Assembly: GCA_030674185.1 (NCBI GenBank)
Contig: JAPXFY010000015.1
Coordinates: 29,345,185-29,409,184, forward strand
DNA length: 64,000 nucleotides
Direction of reading: 5' to 3'
DNA from: Monoplex corrugatus
Taxonomy: Eukaryota > Mollusca > Gastropoda > Littorinimorpha > Ranellidae
Shown here: positions 54,455 to 64,000 of the stretch, piece by piece
Position numbering within the stretch: the first letter of the stretch is position 1
Layout: each line of letters begins with the position of its first letter
Notes under the pieces: model-generated
Told to the model about the DNA's origin: nothing
Database searches by the model: none
Seen by the model: the letters and a program-made list of their open reading frames with translations, nothing else
Position numbers and translations under genes: made by a program

Positions 54455-54735
54455 TACTAGCCAGCCGGGCCAGTGGATTTTAAGATCTACTAGCCTGCAG
54501 ATATTTTCACTAGTTTGACATGTTGCCCCGAAAAATAGTAAAATTCTCTTTACCATGATAACTAAAAATCTTCAGCAGAATATGCCAGTATTAAACAAAG
54601 GTGGTCAAACTTTCTTTGGAGACTTTCGTCACGTTGGGGGAGGTGAACAGTGAGAGATCTAGTGGTAACACGATAATGTAAAGGCAGATGATTGATCTCA
54701 AAGTTTACATGGATTCTGTGTGTAAGTTAATATAT
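54421..54735. repeat. Right arm of the inverted repeat
   Basis: It is the inverted partner of 53300-53626, with the inner end CAGGCCTGGAAAAGATTACA facing the left arm across about 795 bases. Confidence 0.85.
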
Positions 54736-54958
54736 ACTCCTAATCATAATTTAAGGGCCACTTCTTCCTTCCTCTCTAATTTTAAGTTGAAATAATTGAC
54801 AATGTTTAGAATTGATTCTATGTTTTATTTCATCATTTCCACACCTGTTTTGGAAAAAGAAATTAGCACAATGACCCATTAGTGAACAGCACATGCATTT
54901 AAAGGAACATCCCCCCCTTTTCAAAAAACAGAAAGTGTCAGATTTGGCCAATCTGTTT

Positions 54959-55986
54959 TCAATATCGCGTGTGTCCGCCCCGAGCCTGGATGCATGCTTC
55001 ACAGCGCCGATGCATCGACCCCACAAGGGTACGGAGTGTGTCCTGAGGGATGGCCGCCCACTCGATCTGCAGGATGTCGACCAGCCTGGCCAGGGTGCCC
55101 GGTGGGGGGTGGTTGTCCCTGATGCGCCTCCCGAGCACATCCCAGAGGTGTTCAATTGGGTTCAGGTCAGGTGAGCACGCTGTCCAGGCCATACGGACGA
55201 CTTCATGCTGCTCCAGGAAGTCGGTCACAAGGCGTGCTCGATGCGCAGGTGCATTGTCGTCCTGGAAGATGGCGCCTTGACCAAGGTCCACAAGCGCAGG
55301 CAGTGCCACGGCCGCCAGAACCTCATCCCGATACCGGACCCCGTTCAGGATGCCGTCAATGGGGAGCAGGGGGTCCGGGTACCACGGCTCATGCCACCCC
55401 ACACCATCACCGACCCGCCGCCGTACCGGTTATGCTCTTGGACAGTGGCGTCAGCGAACCTCTCCCCTTGACGTCGCCACACCCGAGCCCGGCCATCGTT
55501 AAAGGTCAGGGTGAACCTGGACTCATCCGAAAACAAGACCCGGGCCCACTGTTGCCTTGTCCAGGTCACGTGCTCCCTGGCCCAGGTCATGCGGCGCACT
55601 CTGTTGACCGGTGACAGCACGGGTCGGACGGCCGGTCTCCGTGACCTCAAGTTTGCCTCATGTAGCCGTCTTCTCACCGTGCTGCAGCTGATGTTAGCAC
55701 CTGTTGCGTCCCTCAGCTGACCCCTCAAGGTCACCGCAGTGGATGCCCTTTCCCTCAGGACGGAGAGGGCAAGGTAGCGGTCTTGCTGTCTTGTCGTTAC
55801 TCTGGGTCGACCCGTGTGACGCCTTTCCTGGACTGCTCCAGTCTCATTGAAGCGCTCCAGCAGTCTCTGGATTGTGGAATGCGACACTTCAAGTCGTCTA
55901 GCAACTTCCCGCTGCGCTAGGCCTTCATCAAGCAGAGCGAGGGCTCTCCCCCGCTGCTCATCCGTCATCCGTCGTCTTGCAAGCAT
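54959..55986 (-). pseudogene. Tc1-like transposase, one frameshift from intact
   Basis: The minus ATG at 55986 opens MLARRRMTDEQRGRALALLD, then a paired helix-turn-helix region (EVARRLEVSHSTIQRLLERF, GRPRVTTRQQDRYLAL, STVRRRLHEANLRSRRP) and catalytic blocks: RVLFSDESRFTL (first Asp), GGGSVMVWGGMSRG, GAIFQDDNAPAHRARLV (second Asp) and SPDLNPIEHLWDVLGRRI (Glu, 34 residues after the second Asp, giving DD34E). The C-terminus ends near 54959. The length, about 342 codons, is right for Tc1. The only visible break is a one-base loss in a run of five C/G at 55369-55373. It is far more GC-rich than its surroundings. Terminal inverted repeats were not identified. Confidence 0.92.
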
Positions 55987-55989
55987 GGT

Positions 55990-57390
55990 TAAAACGAACC
56001 AAGAACGGGTCCTTTTTATCCTCGTCTGCGGGCAACTTTGGCTGGAGTAGTGTTCAAAAAGGGCTTGCCTTGCACGTGCAAAGCGAATTTTGTCGCTACC
56101 TTGCCTGCGTCGTCAGAGAGACCCTGCTGAAGATTCGACAATTTCGTGTGGAAATTGTCTTCCTTGGGCCGCCCATTGCAAATCGGCAAATCCCCAAACA
56201 CGTGCCAAAAGGAAACTGCAATGTTGTCTGAGCTCTTATCCATTCAGTTACTGCAACGAATTGGAGAAAAGAGTAAGAGAAAATAGGTTATTTCTCCTTT
56301 CAAAAATTGACTCAAAAACGTTCCTGGCCCTTCAATAATGACGTGTAGTATATATGCTTTTCGATTTTTCGTCCGCTGCGAATACGATTTCCGACAAAAC
56401 CGGAAATGACCTTTCAGTTTCATCTGGGTGTAACGTAAAGACTTCCACCATAACAGTTGCTAACATCAAAACATCATCGGTCATCCTTGTAACTCGTAAT
56501 TCAGGTATGTGTTAATTTTTCATTGTAGTAATTGGTTTAAGTTACATTATCTTTTGGGGTAAATTAACAGACTTTTGAAGTGTAATCATGGGAATTCAAC
56601 AAAGGTAATTTTAAATCATTTTTTTGTTTGAAGGCTAAATGATAAATAATTCAGTGATTGGTTTAGTCAGATGCGTATTCATAGTTTGGGAACATGATCA
56701 CTGATATAATGTTTTGATTTTTTAAATTAAACAATTGCTTTAATGTTTCTGGATTGAAAATAAAAGTGAAGACATGAATGAACATTGTTCATTCTAGTAC
56801 TGTATTCTATGGGGGAAAAATGTGATGCATTACCAAAATGGTTGTGGTGCACTGACAGTTATTATTTTATCATTCTCATGGTTAAATAAATTTGTTATGG
56901 TTGAACATTTTTTCTTTAAAGCGTATTAGCTGTTTGTTAACACTAACTTTTTAGCTCAGTTACTACATTTGCAAAATACTTGCACAAAAAACATAGAGGT
57001 CTCATGATTTTTTTTTTTTTTTTATCAGCAAGTTGTCAAGTAGATGTGAAATAGTCACCATTTTTTGTGGAAAAGAGAATACAGAATTTTTGTACACTGA
57101 ATAATAACAGTTCTGCTATTCAGTAAGGAGACAAACCAAACATTTTGTCTCAGGATCATTGTGTAGTCCTTTTGATTGTAAAGACCTCCTAGATGGTGTG
57201 ACACTGATAGATGCTCACCATTTCATGTGTGTGCAATAGGTTTCATTTTGCTTATTGAAAACATAAGCATGTGTAACCTACTCTTAATGTTTTTTATATT
57301 TTTCTTTCATTGGATTATTCATGTTTTTTACAGTTCATGATTATTCATTCAAAAATTGAACCGCATTTTTTCTTTGGTCTATTCATCAAC
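55990..57390. other. No gene recognised; possible first exon donor near 56504
   Basis: The Tc1 leader extends to about 56240. A repeat-free, slightly CpG-rich segment (56340-56510) ends with TTCAG|GTATGTG, which could be a non-coding first exon of a plus-strand gene. The rest is AT-rich and featureless. Confidence 0.3.
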
Positions 57391-57785
57391 ATGTCATATC
57401 ATATCATACATCATATCATGTCATGTCATATCATGTCATGCCATGTCATGTCATATCCTATCCTATCCTATCATACAGGGTTGACTATTGAGGTTGATGG
57501 TGTACAAGGTGGTACTTTGTTTTGCTATGTACTCTCATGTGGGATCTCGGGCTAAAGTGTCTGATGCACACACGCGGCTGCTCACTTGATACTTGATGGA
57601 TCACTCAACAGTATTGATCACTCTACAGTATTGGTCTTGACCTTTATTGCTGTATGCTATTCATATCATATCATATCATATATCATATCATATATCATAT
57701 CATATCATATCACATCATACCATACCATATCATATCATACCATATCATATCCAATCATATTTTATCATGTCATAATCATACCATA
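57391..57785. repeat. Two (TCATA)n pentanucleotide arrays
   Basis: Arrays at about 57391-57473 and 57658-57782 consist of TCATA, TCATG and related 5-bp units. They flank 185 bases of unrelated sequence. Confidence 0.92.
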
Positions 57786-58515
57786 AACGATTCACTTCAA
57801 ATGGAAAACTGACCAAATGTATGTATGGAATCTGTTGCAGAGCTACATGTTGCTCAAGGGTTAGATTATTCATAGTTTTAAATCGGTCAGTCTTTTTTTT
57901 TCAAAAAGGGGTAATCCCCTGTGACAACAAATTGTGGTCACTTGTATTTATTTTGTTACTTTTTATTAAAATTTAAAGATCTTTTCTTTTTTGGCTTTTA
58001 AAGTTTTTTTTATTGAAAGATTGAAAGTAGACTCAAAACCCACAATGTGAAATCACTCCACATGTACATACATACATACATACATACATACAAGAATCAC
58101 ATACTTCTCACACTCATTCATTCGTTCATTTAAAGCAGGATTTTTTACATGTAGGAAAGACAACCATACTCCGCTTTTGGGAGACACACATATTCGTTTA
58201 CACAATCACAGAAGTGGTTACATGTGAGCATGTTTGAGGGAGAGAAAGAGAAAGAGACAAGAGTAGGAAACCACTGAAAAAAAAAGAAAGAGAGAGAGAG
58301 AGAATGTATACATATATGTATGTGTAACACATGCGTAACACAAATAGTGAAACATTTTGGCATTGATAAGACTTGTATGTTCATTAAAACTAATAAAAGC
58401 AAGTCTAGCAGAACAATTGGCAGTTTTACCTACAAAGAATAAAACACAGTAAGTTTGTAGCTTTTTAAAGAAAACCATTTTGATTCCATTGGATGTCAGC
58501 CACACCTCACTGTTG
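57786..58515. repeat. Unassigned AT-rich DNA with (ATAC)n
   Basis: (ATAC)n lies at about 58063-58092 and a GA tract near 58280-58303. No coding was recognised. Confidence 0.6.
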
Positions 58516-58678
58516 GCTAGTAGTAGTAGTAGTAGTATTAGTAGCTGAGGGCTGGCTCATAGCCTAGGCCTTCTGGCCTTTTAACGCCCTATCTTTTTTG
58601 TTTTACGCTTTCTTCTTCGGGGTCTGAAAAGCATGCCTTAATATTCATACTTGAGCAAATCTGCTTCAGTCTATTTTT

Positions 58679-60645
58679 TTAAAATAAAATTTTGAATTCT
58701 GCGTCATCGTCCAGGAAATTTTTGAATTTGTTAATGCTGTTAGTAAATTTAATTTCAAAAGGAATTTTATTCCACAATTTAACAATTCTGTTAGAAAAAC
58801 AAAACGCTCTTGTGTTAGTATTTCTGTGTTTAATAAATATTTTACCTTCAGCATTCCTTGTTATACTAGCTTGTGGAAAGGAAAAAAATGTTTCAACTGA
58901 TAGCTTATCCATCCCATTCATTATTTTGTATACCTGTATTAAATCCCCCCCTTACCCTCCTACCTTTCAGTGAATGAAGTTTTAAAAACTTAAGCCTTTC
59001 TTCATAACTCATATTTTTACACTCTATAAGCAACCTAGTTGCCCTTCTTTGTACATTTTCAATCATTTTTTACTGTCTTATCAAATACGGATTCCAAACA
59101 ACACTTGCGTATTCCAAATGTGGTCTAACAAAAGCCTTATACAACATTAAAAATGTATGTTTATTCATGTACAAAAATGTTCTTTTGATAATTCCTATCA
59201 TTTGGTTAGCCTTATTTGTTACTCTTTTAATGTGCAGGTCAAAAGATAATTCACTATCAAATGTAACTCCCAAGTCTTTCTCCGTTTCACACACACTAAT
59301 TTTCTGTACATCATTTCCAATTTTCATGAAATACTCTCGTCTAATATTCTTCTTACCAACATGCATTACATGGCATTTTGAAACATTAAAATATAAATTC
59401 CAAGTATCTGACCAGTTTTGTAGTATTAGCAAGTCCTGTTGAATTAAATTAACATTGGCAACCTTGTCATATAGTTTTGTATCGTCAGCAAAAATTTTGC
59501 AAGTACAGTGCAGTGAATCAGGTAAGTCATTTATAAATACTGTAAACAAGATTGGACCCAGTACACTGCCCTGAGGGATCCCGCTTTTTACTTTTGTTTC
59601 TTCTGATTCAGCATTTCCTACCATTACCCTCTGCTTTCGATCATACAAAAAATTTTGGATCCATTTGAGTGTATTTCCTGTAATACCATAAGATGCTAAT
59701 TTTATGAGCAGTCTTTCGTGAGGTACAGAATCAAAAGCTTTTCTAAAATCAAGATACACGATATCAAAGGGGTCCCCATTGTCCATCATATTGGTGAAAT
59801 CCTCCATAACTTCTAATAACTGGGTTACACAGGATCTTTTCCCTCTAAATCCATGTTGACATTTTGCATAAAATTTATTACTTTCAAAGTGGAGAAATGA
59901 TACAATCTCTTACTAGTGATTCCAGTACTTTACAAACAATACAAGTTAAACTTACAGGTCTATAGTTCCCAGCGTCACTCCTATTTCCTTTCTTAAACAA
60001 GGCTTTAACATCGGCTGTTTTCCAATCCTTTGGTAACTCACCTGATTCTAAGGACTTATTAAATAATATACAAAGTGGCTTTGCAAGTTCTTTACTTACT
60101 TCCTTTAGTATCCTAGGGGATATCAAATCTGGTCCTTTAGCTTTATTCGGGTTTAGTTCCTGTAACTTTTTTTCTACCGCAGTTGGAGTAACTCTGATAT
60201 CACATAATGATATACCATTTGACTTTGAATTTTCTATTAAATCTGGTAATGTACTGATATCTTCTGTTGTAAAAACGCTTGCAAAAAATTTATTTAAAAC
60301 TTCAGCTTTGTCTTTATCTGTAACAACCAGTTTTCCATCATTGGTTTTTAAGGGGCTAGATCTAATACCTGTATTAACTTTTGTCCTTTCTTGTACATAT
60401 TTCCAAAAATTTTCGGGTTACTTTTACTTTCCTTAGCAATATTTTTCTCATACTCTTTTCTGGTTTTCTTCAACAATTTGGCACATTCATTTCTACCTTT
60501 TTTGGTTCTCAAATATCTTTTATATGTATTATACTTCTTTTTAATTTTCCTCAGAGCCTTTTTATCTAACCATATAGGTCTGAAATGTTTATAATTACTA
60601 ACTTTAATTTTTGGGACACATTCCTCAACACCATCATTTAACACT
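58679..60645 (-). pseudogene. CR1/L2-like reverse transcriptase and C-terminal domain
   Basis: The linker frame 60644-60348 (FRPIWLDKKALRKIKKKYNT) follows a shift in an A-run at about 60647. Frame 60126-59884 has ISPRILKEVSKELAKPLCIL, ESGELPKDWKTADVKALFKK and NYRPVSLTCIVCKVLESLV. Frame 59807-59070 has FDIVYLDFRKAFDSVPHERL (motif A), VKSGIPQGSVLGPILFTVFI (motif B), the intact catalytic KIFADDTKLY, KDLGVTFDSELSFDLHIKRV, and RPHLEYASVVWNPYLIRQ before a stop. After another shift, 58921-58679 gives NTRAFCFSNRIVKLWNKIPF at the C-terminus. About five breaks separate otherwise well-preserved blocks. Confidence 0.9.
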
Positions 60646-61524
60646 TTTTTTTATCATACCCCAAGCACTCTCAACATCCATATTGACCAAGTCACTCCAA
60701 TCTTCATCCTTCACAATATTATTAAGTTTTCTGTAATCACCCTTATTAAAATCATACTTGTATTTGTCTACTATAGGTGCATTATACATTGAGACATACA
60801 ATTTGAATTTCAATACGTCGTGGTCACTTTTACCAACCGGTTGTAAGTGCTCTATATCTGAGATTAAGTTTTCTTCATTTACTAGTACCCAGTCATCCAG
60901 AGAAGGAATTTGTCCTCTCCTTCTTCGAGTAGGTTCTGATACCTTTTGAATTAAAAATGCATCACGTACATTCTCAATTATTTTGTCATTTTTATCACCT
61001 CTCCACTCTCCATCCCAACCAACATTTGGAAAGTTAAAGTCACCAACAATACAAATCTTATCATACTTATTAAGTTTATCAGATTTTAAAACATCAAACA
61101 GCTTTTTGTCATTTTCTACTGTGCTTGTATTAGGACTTCGGTATATACATCCTAACAATACTTCTTCACCATTAGCACCACTAAAAGAGCACCACACACT
61201 TTCTTCAAGGTCTTCATTATTTAACTCTTCACACTCTCTTGCATTCAACCTTTTTTCAGTATATAATACAACTCCCCTTTGGGGATTTTTTGACACAAAC
61301 ATATCAAAATTAGGAAAAGAATATTGATTCTCAATAAAATCTCTCACATTCTTCGGCTAGATTTCTGTCAGCCCAATCACACTTGGTTTTAAATCATCTA
61401 TGAGGGCCAAAAACTCATCTTTTTTGTTTAACAAACTATCAACATTTGAGTATACAACAATGCATTCTTCCTGAGTTACATGTTCACTTCTATTTACATT
61501 ATGTACATGATCTCCTTTGTCGGT
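60634..61524 (-). pseudogene. CR1/L2-like endonuclease
   Basis: In the same frame as ORF1, directly after its TGA, the sequence reads CIVVYSNVDSLLNKKDEFLA, then PSVIGLTEI with the block II Glu, then a TAG at about 61360. It continues PKNVRDFIENQYSFP, RGVVLYTEKRLN, LLGCIYRSPNTSTVENDKKL, ICIVGDFNFPNVGWDGEW with the catalytic Asp and Asn, RGQIPSLDDWVLVNEE (the usual LDLVL is LDDWVL), and LQPVGKSDHDVLKFKL with the terminal SDH. The only break is the TAG; the frame then stays open to 60634, where an A-run shift begins the linker. No ATG precedes the nuclease in this frame between 61524 and 61348. Confidence 0.9.
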
Positions 61525-62439
61525 TCAATATGTAGCTTTCTCCCTCCCACTTCCTGTTGGCCCTTTCCCACCCTCTGCTCCTCTTCGCCTGGAACTCACA
61601 GTCACAATCTGTCCATTCCTGATTACTATGTTCTGTTCGCCCTCATCCCTTCTTCTAATCAGTTCTTCTCTCAGCTCTTTATACTTTTGCCTCTGTTTGG
61701 GAGTGTAGTCATGGTTGACATATATTTTTTTTGTCAGATCTGTCACTCTGGCATTCAGCTCAGGAGACTTTCTCACTACTTCTTTCTTCTTTTCCTCATT
61801 TGTCATGGTTACCTTCAACATCCTGGGCCTATTTCCTCCCACCTTTCCCAGTCTGACAGGCTCTTTCACATCATTGTCTTCTATCTTTGTCAGTTTTCCC
61901 AGAATCGTTTTGGCAGCCTTCAAGTCGTCTTTCTTCCTATCCTCTGCACTTTCTTCAGAGCTCTCTCTAACACCCACTATGATCACATTCATCTTTCTTT
62001 TTTCTTTCTCTTCTCTCTCCTCCATCGCCTCCTCAACTTTCTTACTCACTGCCTCATCGATTTTTTTGTCCAAACTTTCTCCTCCTAGCCCTTGCTCTAG
62101 ATCCTTCACCTGTTTGGTCAGATCATAAACCATTTGCAATAGTTTGTCTAGGCGGACATCGGAACGCGATTGTATGTCCTGACTGTCCATGCATTTAAGG
62201 CAAACATACTGCACATTCGGGCAGTTCAGTGTATCATACATTTCGTCCTTCATTTGGGCGCACTTCTGGTGTGTCCACTGTTTACAGATGAAACACTCAA
62301 GGTCTCTAGGTCCCTCGCTAGGGGTGTCGCACACCGTACATTGCCATGTACCTAATTCCTCTATTTTGCTCTTTCCTCTTTGCCCTTTCCCCACGTGACC
62401 CTGATTTCCACCTCTACCTCCACGACCCCTGCAGGACAT
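61525..62439 (-). CDS. LINE ORF1 with PHD-like zinc finger and coiled coil
   Basis: An intact 304-codon frame from an ATG at 62439. After a Gly/Arg/Lys-rich start (CRGRGGRGGNQGHVGKG) comes a C4HC3 PHD-like finger at roughly residues 33-85: WQCTVCDTPSEGPRDLECFI, then CKQWTHQKCAQMKDEM and VQYVCLKC. A coiled coil follows (LDKLLQMVYDLTKQVKDLEQ), then a very charged KKVEEAMEEREEKEKRK helix, a conserved MNVIIVGVRESSEE block resembling a LINE RNA-binding fold, and a basic end. Such proteins coat LINE RNA in the retrotransposition complex. It ends at TGA (61527-61525), and the same frame stays open beyond into the endonuclease. This is the best-preserved ORF in the window. Confidence 0.88.
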   Translation of the reverse strand: MSCRGRGGRGGNQGHVGKGQRGKSKIEELGTWQCTVCDTPSEGPRDLECFICKQWTHQKCAQMKDEMYDTLNCPNVQYVCLKCMDSQDIQSRSDVRLDKLLQMVYDLTKQVKDLEQGLGGESLDKKIDEAVSKKVEEAMEEREEKEKRKMNVIIVGVRESSEESAEDRKKDDLKAAKTILGKLTKIEDNDVKEPVRLGKVGGNRPRMLKVTMTNEEKKKEVVRKSPELNARVTDLTKKIYVNHDYTPKQRQKYKELREELIRRRDEGEQNIVIRNGQIVTVSSRRRGAEGGKGPTGSGREKATY

Positions 62440-62440
62440 T

Positions 62441-63010
62441 TTAGTTTAGCCTTCTAAGTAATAAAACTACAATTGTACTAACTATTGAACAGTATACTTA
62501 CAGCCTGACAAAAACTTTGGTTAGTAATGAAAAAACGAAAAATGAAACTGTGAACATGCTGAGTTTTCTTGTTTCAGCCACAGAAACTGTGAACGTAAGT
62601 AAGTAAGAGTGAATACTGAGTACTGTGCGTGCTCCAACAACACAACACTGTTGCTATCTAATAAAATCCTGGAAGCACGTTCTGGCTATCAGCAGCACTG
62701 ACAGTCTTCACTAATACAAGTAAATATGCACAATCTTTCACAAAGTTAAATAATATATAATATGACTTCAATTTCCCTAATTTCTTAACGCTGAACTGAA
62801 AAACGCCGCCATTTTCCGCGCATGCGCCCCGTAGGCCAGTAGTGGTACTGAACTACATATAAGTTCGCTTTTGTTGATTGGTTGATGTGTGTGTTTTGTT
62901 TTGTTTGGTTTGGATGTTTTTTGGGTTTTTTTCAGTTTTTTTTTCAAATTCTTCTATTTGTTGTTGTTGTTGCATAAGTATCATTGTCTCTGTAGTCTGT
63001 GTGTGTGTGT

Positions 63011-63085
<75 letters not shown>

Positions 63086-63246
63086 CATGCACATTTTCTT
63101 GACTTCAGCAGTTCAGGGTGAAGGGAAAACACTGAAAATATGTAATCCACCCAAACTGCTATTTATGTCCTGAGAGACAAATGAAAATAAAGCAAGAAAA
63201 ATTGCCAAGTAGCATCTGTGCCGTTTAAACTAGTTTCTTTGATATC
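62441..63246. other. LINE leader, CpG-richer spot and GT microsatellite
   Basis: 62441-62830 is probably the LINE 5' leader and includes a CpG-rich GCCGCCATTTTCCGCGCATG at about 62806. (GT)n runs from 62998 to 63076. No host gene was recognised. Confidence 0.55.
62998..63085. repeat. (GT)n microsatellite
   Basis: A near-pure GT tract ending in GCGCGCGTGCATGC. Confidence 0.96.
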
Positions 63247-64000
63247 TTACCAAGTGTGAGGATAAGGAATCGATTCAAAAGAGAAATAGCAGATAAACAG
63301 TGTGGATTTGTGGAAGGGAAAGGAACTATTAATGCCTATACATCCTAAGAATACCACAGAGAGGTCAATCGAGATGAATTAAGGTTTTATATTTATGCTT
63401 TGTTGACAATACCAAGGCTTTCGATCGGGTAAGACATGAAGAAGTGATCAACCAACTAGAAAGACTCAATATTGATGGAAAAGATCTACAAATAATCAGA
63501 AATATGTATTGGGAACAAACAGCGGCAATGAGAATAGAAAACAATATAAGCTCTTTCCAAAACATCAAAAGAGGGGTCAGACCCGGTTGTGTTTTGTCAC
63601 CAGATCGGTTTTCACTTTACAGCGAAAACATCATGAGAAACCTAGACGGCTAGAGGAAGACCCTGGATTAAAAGTTGGAGGAAAAATGACAAATAACATT
63701 CGATACGCTGACAGCACCGTGCTAATTGCAGAAAATGAAAGGGACCTACAAAACCTTGTGAATATACTAGAAATAGAAAGCAAAGGTAAGGGGTTGGAAC
63801 TAAACAGCAGGAAGACTGAAGTCATGGCGATCAGTAAAAAACATGAACTCCCCTCATGCAACATAACATTAACAGCAAACGGCACAACCTAGAGACAGGT
63901 TGATAAATACCTGGGAACGATCATTTCACCAGACGGCAGATGCACATCAGAAATAGCCAGCAGAATTGGCAAAGCCAAAACAGCATTCAAGAAGATGAAA
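63247..64000 (+). pseudogene. RTE-like reverse transcriptase (sister copy), cut by the window end
   Basis: It starts abruptly at RNRFKREIADKQCGFVEGKG, so it is 5'-truncated or interrupted. It then shows LCFVDNTKAFDRVRHEEVIN (motif A; part is frame-shifted near 63390), NMYWEQTAAMRIENNISSF, and RGVRPGCVLSPDRFSLYSEN (motif B). The catalytic region NIRYADSTVLIAENE has Ser in place of the second Asp. It ends with ESKGKGLELNSRKTEVMAIS, then YLGTIISPDGRCTSEIASRI, at the right edge. It is very similar to 17213-18105 but lacks that copy's 76-bp insertion and carries a small CGGCTA insertion near 63646. Stops and the YADS change make it inactive. Confidence 0.88.

Larger units (their letters stand above)
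58516..62440 (-). mobile_element. Nearly full-length CR1/L2-like LINE
   Basis: Minus order: ORF1 with a PHD-like finger (62439-61525), endonuclease (61524-60640), linker and RT (60640-59070), and C-terminal region (59070-58679). The 3' region ends with TGAGCCAGCCCTCAGCTACT and (TAC)n at 58516-58540. A leader may extend to about 62830. It is the most complete LINE here, with only a handful of frameshifts and two in-frame stops. Recent decay is likely. Confidence 0.88.

Noticed and set aside
55156..55614. 152-residue plus-strand frame in the GC-rich region
   Set aside because: Antisense shadow of the Tc1-like transposase, long only because GC-rich DNA has few stops.
1..64000. Integrated virus or LTR retrovirus
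   Set aside because: No LTR pair, gag/protease/integrase blocks or capsid-like genes were seen; all RTs are of LINE or DIRS type.

Overview
This window looks like repeat-saturated, intron-rich nuclear DNA from an invertebrate animal, most likely a mollusc. That is an inference from three things: AT-rich non-coding DNA, very many long (TG)n/(CA)n microsatellites, and the mix of mobile elements (RTE-like, CR1/L2-like, I-like, DIRS-like, piggyBac-like, hAT-like, Kolobok-like, mariner and Tc1). There are no prokaryotic features, rRNA genes, intact tRNA genes or CRISPR arrays. Nearly all recognisable coding sequence is transposon-derived and broken. Species and most exact clades cannot be fixed by reading alone.

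Layout. 1-2830: non-LTR element (minus) with an SGNH-type ORF1, endonuclease and RT, running off the left edge. 3165-4960: DIRS-like RT/RNase H remnant (minus). 6240-7110: mariner relic (plus). 8577-10640: 5'-truncated CR1/L2-like LINE (minus). 11386-15290: two piggyBac-like relics with TTAACTC ends among SINE-like pieces. 15350-22530: an RTE-like LINE (plus) split by a TTAA element at 16463-17208 and by a 4.0-kb inverted-repeat transposon at 18110-22091. 23257-29502: a second copy of that 4-bp-target-site transposon, carrying a TTAA MITE, a Kolobok-like element and, nested in the latter, a hAT-like element. 29607-34070: the first possible host region, with one good internal exon on the minus strand, candidate plus-strand exons and a decayed unknown gene. 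34428-35474 and 43131-44165: two copies of one internally deleted piggyBac-like family. 35770-41405: RTE-like pieces around an antisense LINE (36285-40137). 41400-45945: an I-like LINE with RNase H (minus). 47744-51621: a candidate spliced host gene (minus), its large first intron holding a minisatellite, a foldback-like element and two LINE 3' ends. 53300-54735: an imperfect inverted repeat. 54959-55986: a GC-rich Tc1-like transposase one base from intact. 58516-62440: a nearly full-length CR1/L2-like LINE (minus). 63247-64000: another RTE-like LINE (plus) running off the right edge.

The nesting gives relative ages. RTE-like copy 1 was already there when the TTAA element and the 4-bp-TSD element landed in it; removing either insertion restores the reading frame. 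Comparing the two 4-bp-TSD copies gives exact empty/filled sites for the 180-bp MITE and the Kolobok-like element. The most unusual items are the 4-bp-TSD family with a GTTATG(A/T)AC motif dispersed along its whole length, a 179-bp apparently perfect inverted duplicate inside copy 2, the foldback-like element with 16-bp repeat arrays in its arms, hAT-like elements sharing 6-bp target duplications, and a Cys-rich unknown ORF carried by the Kolobok-like element.
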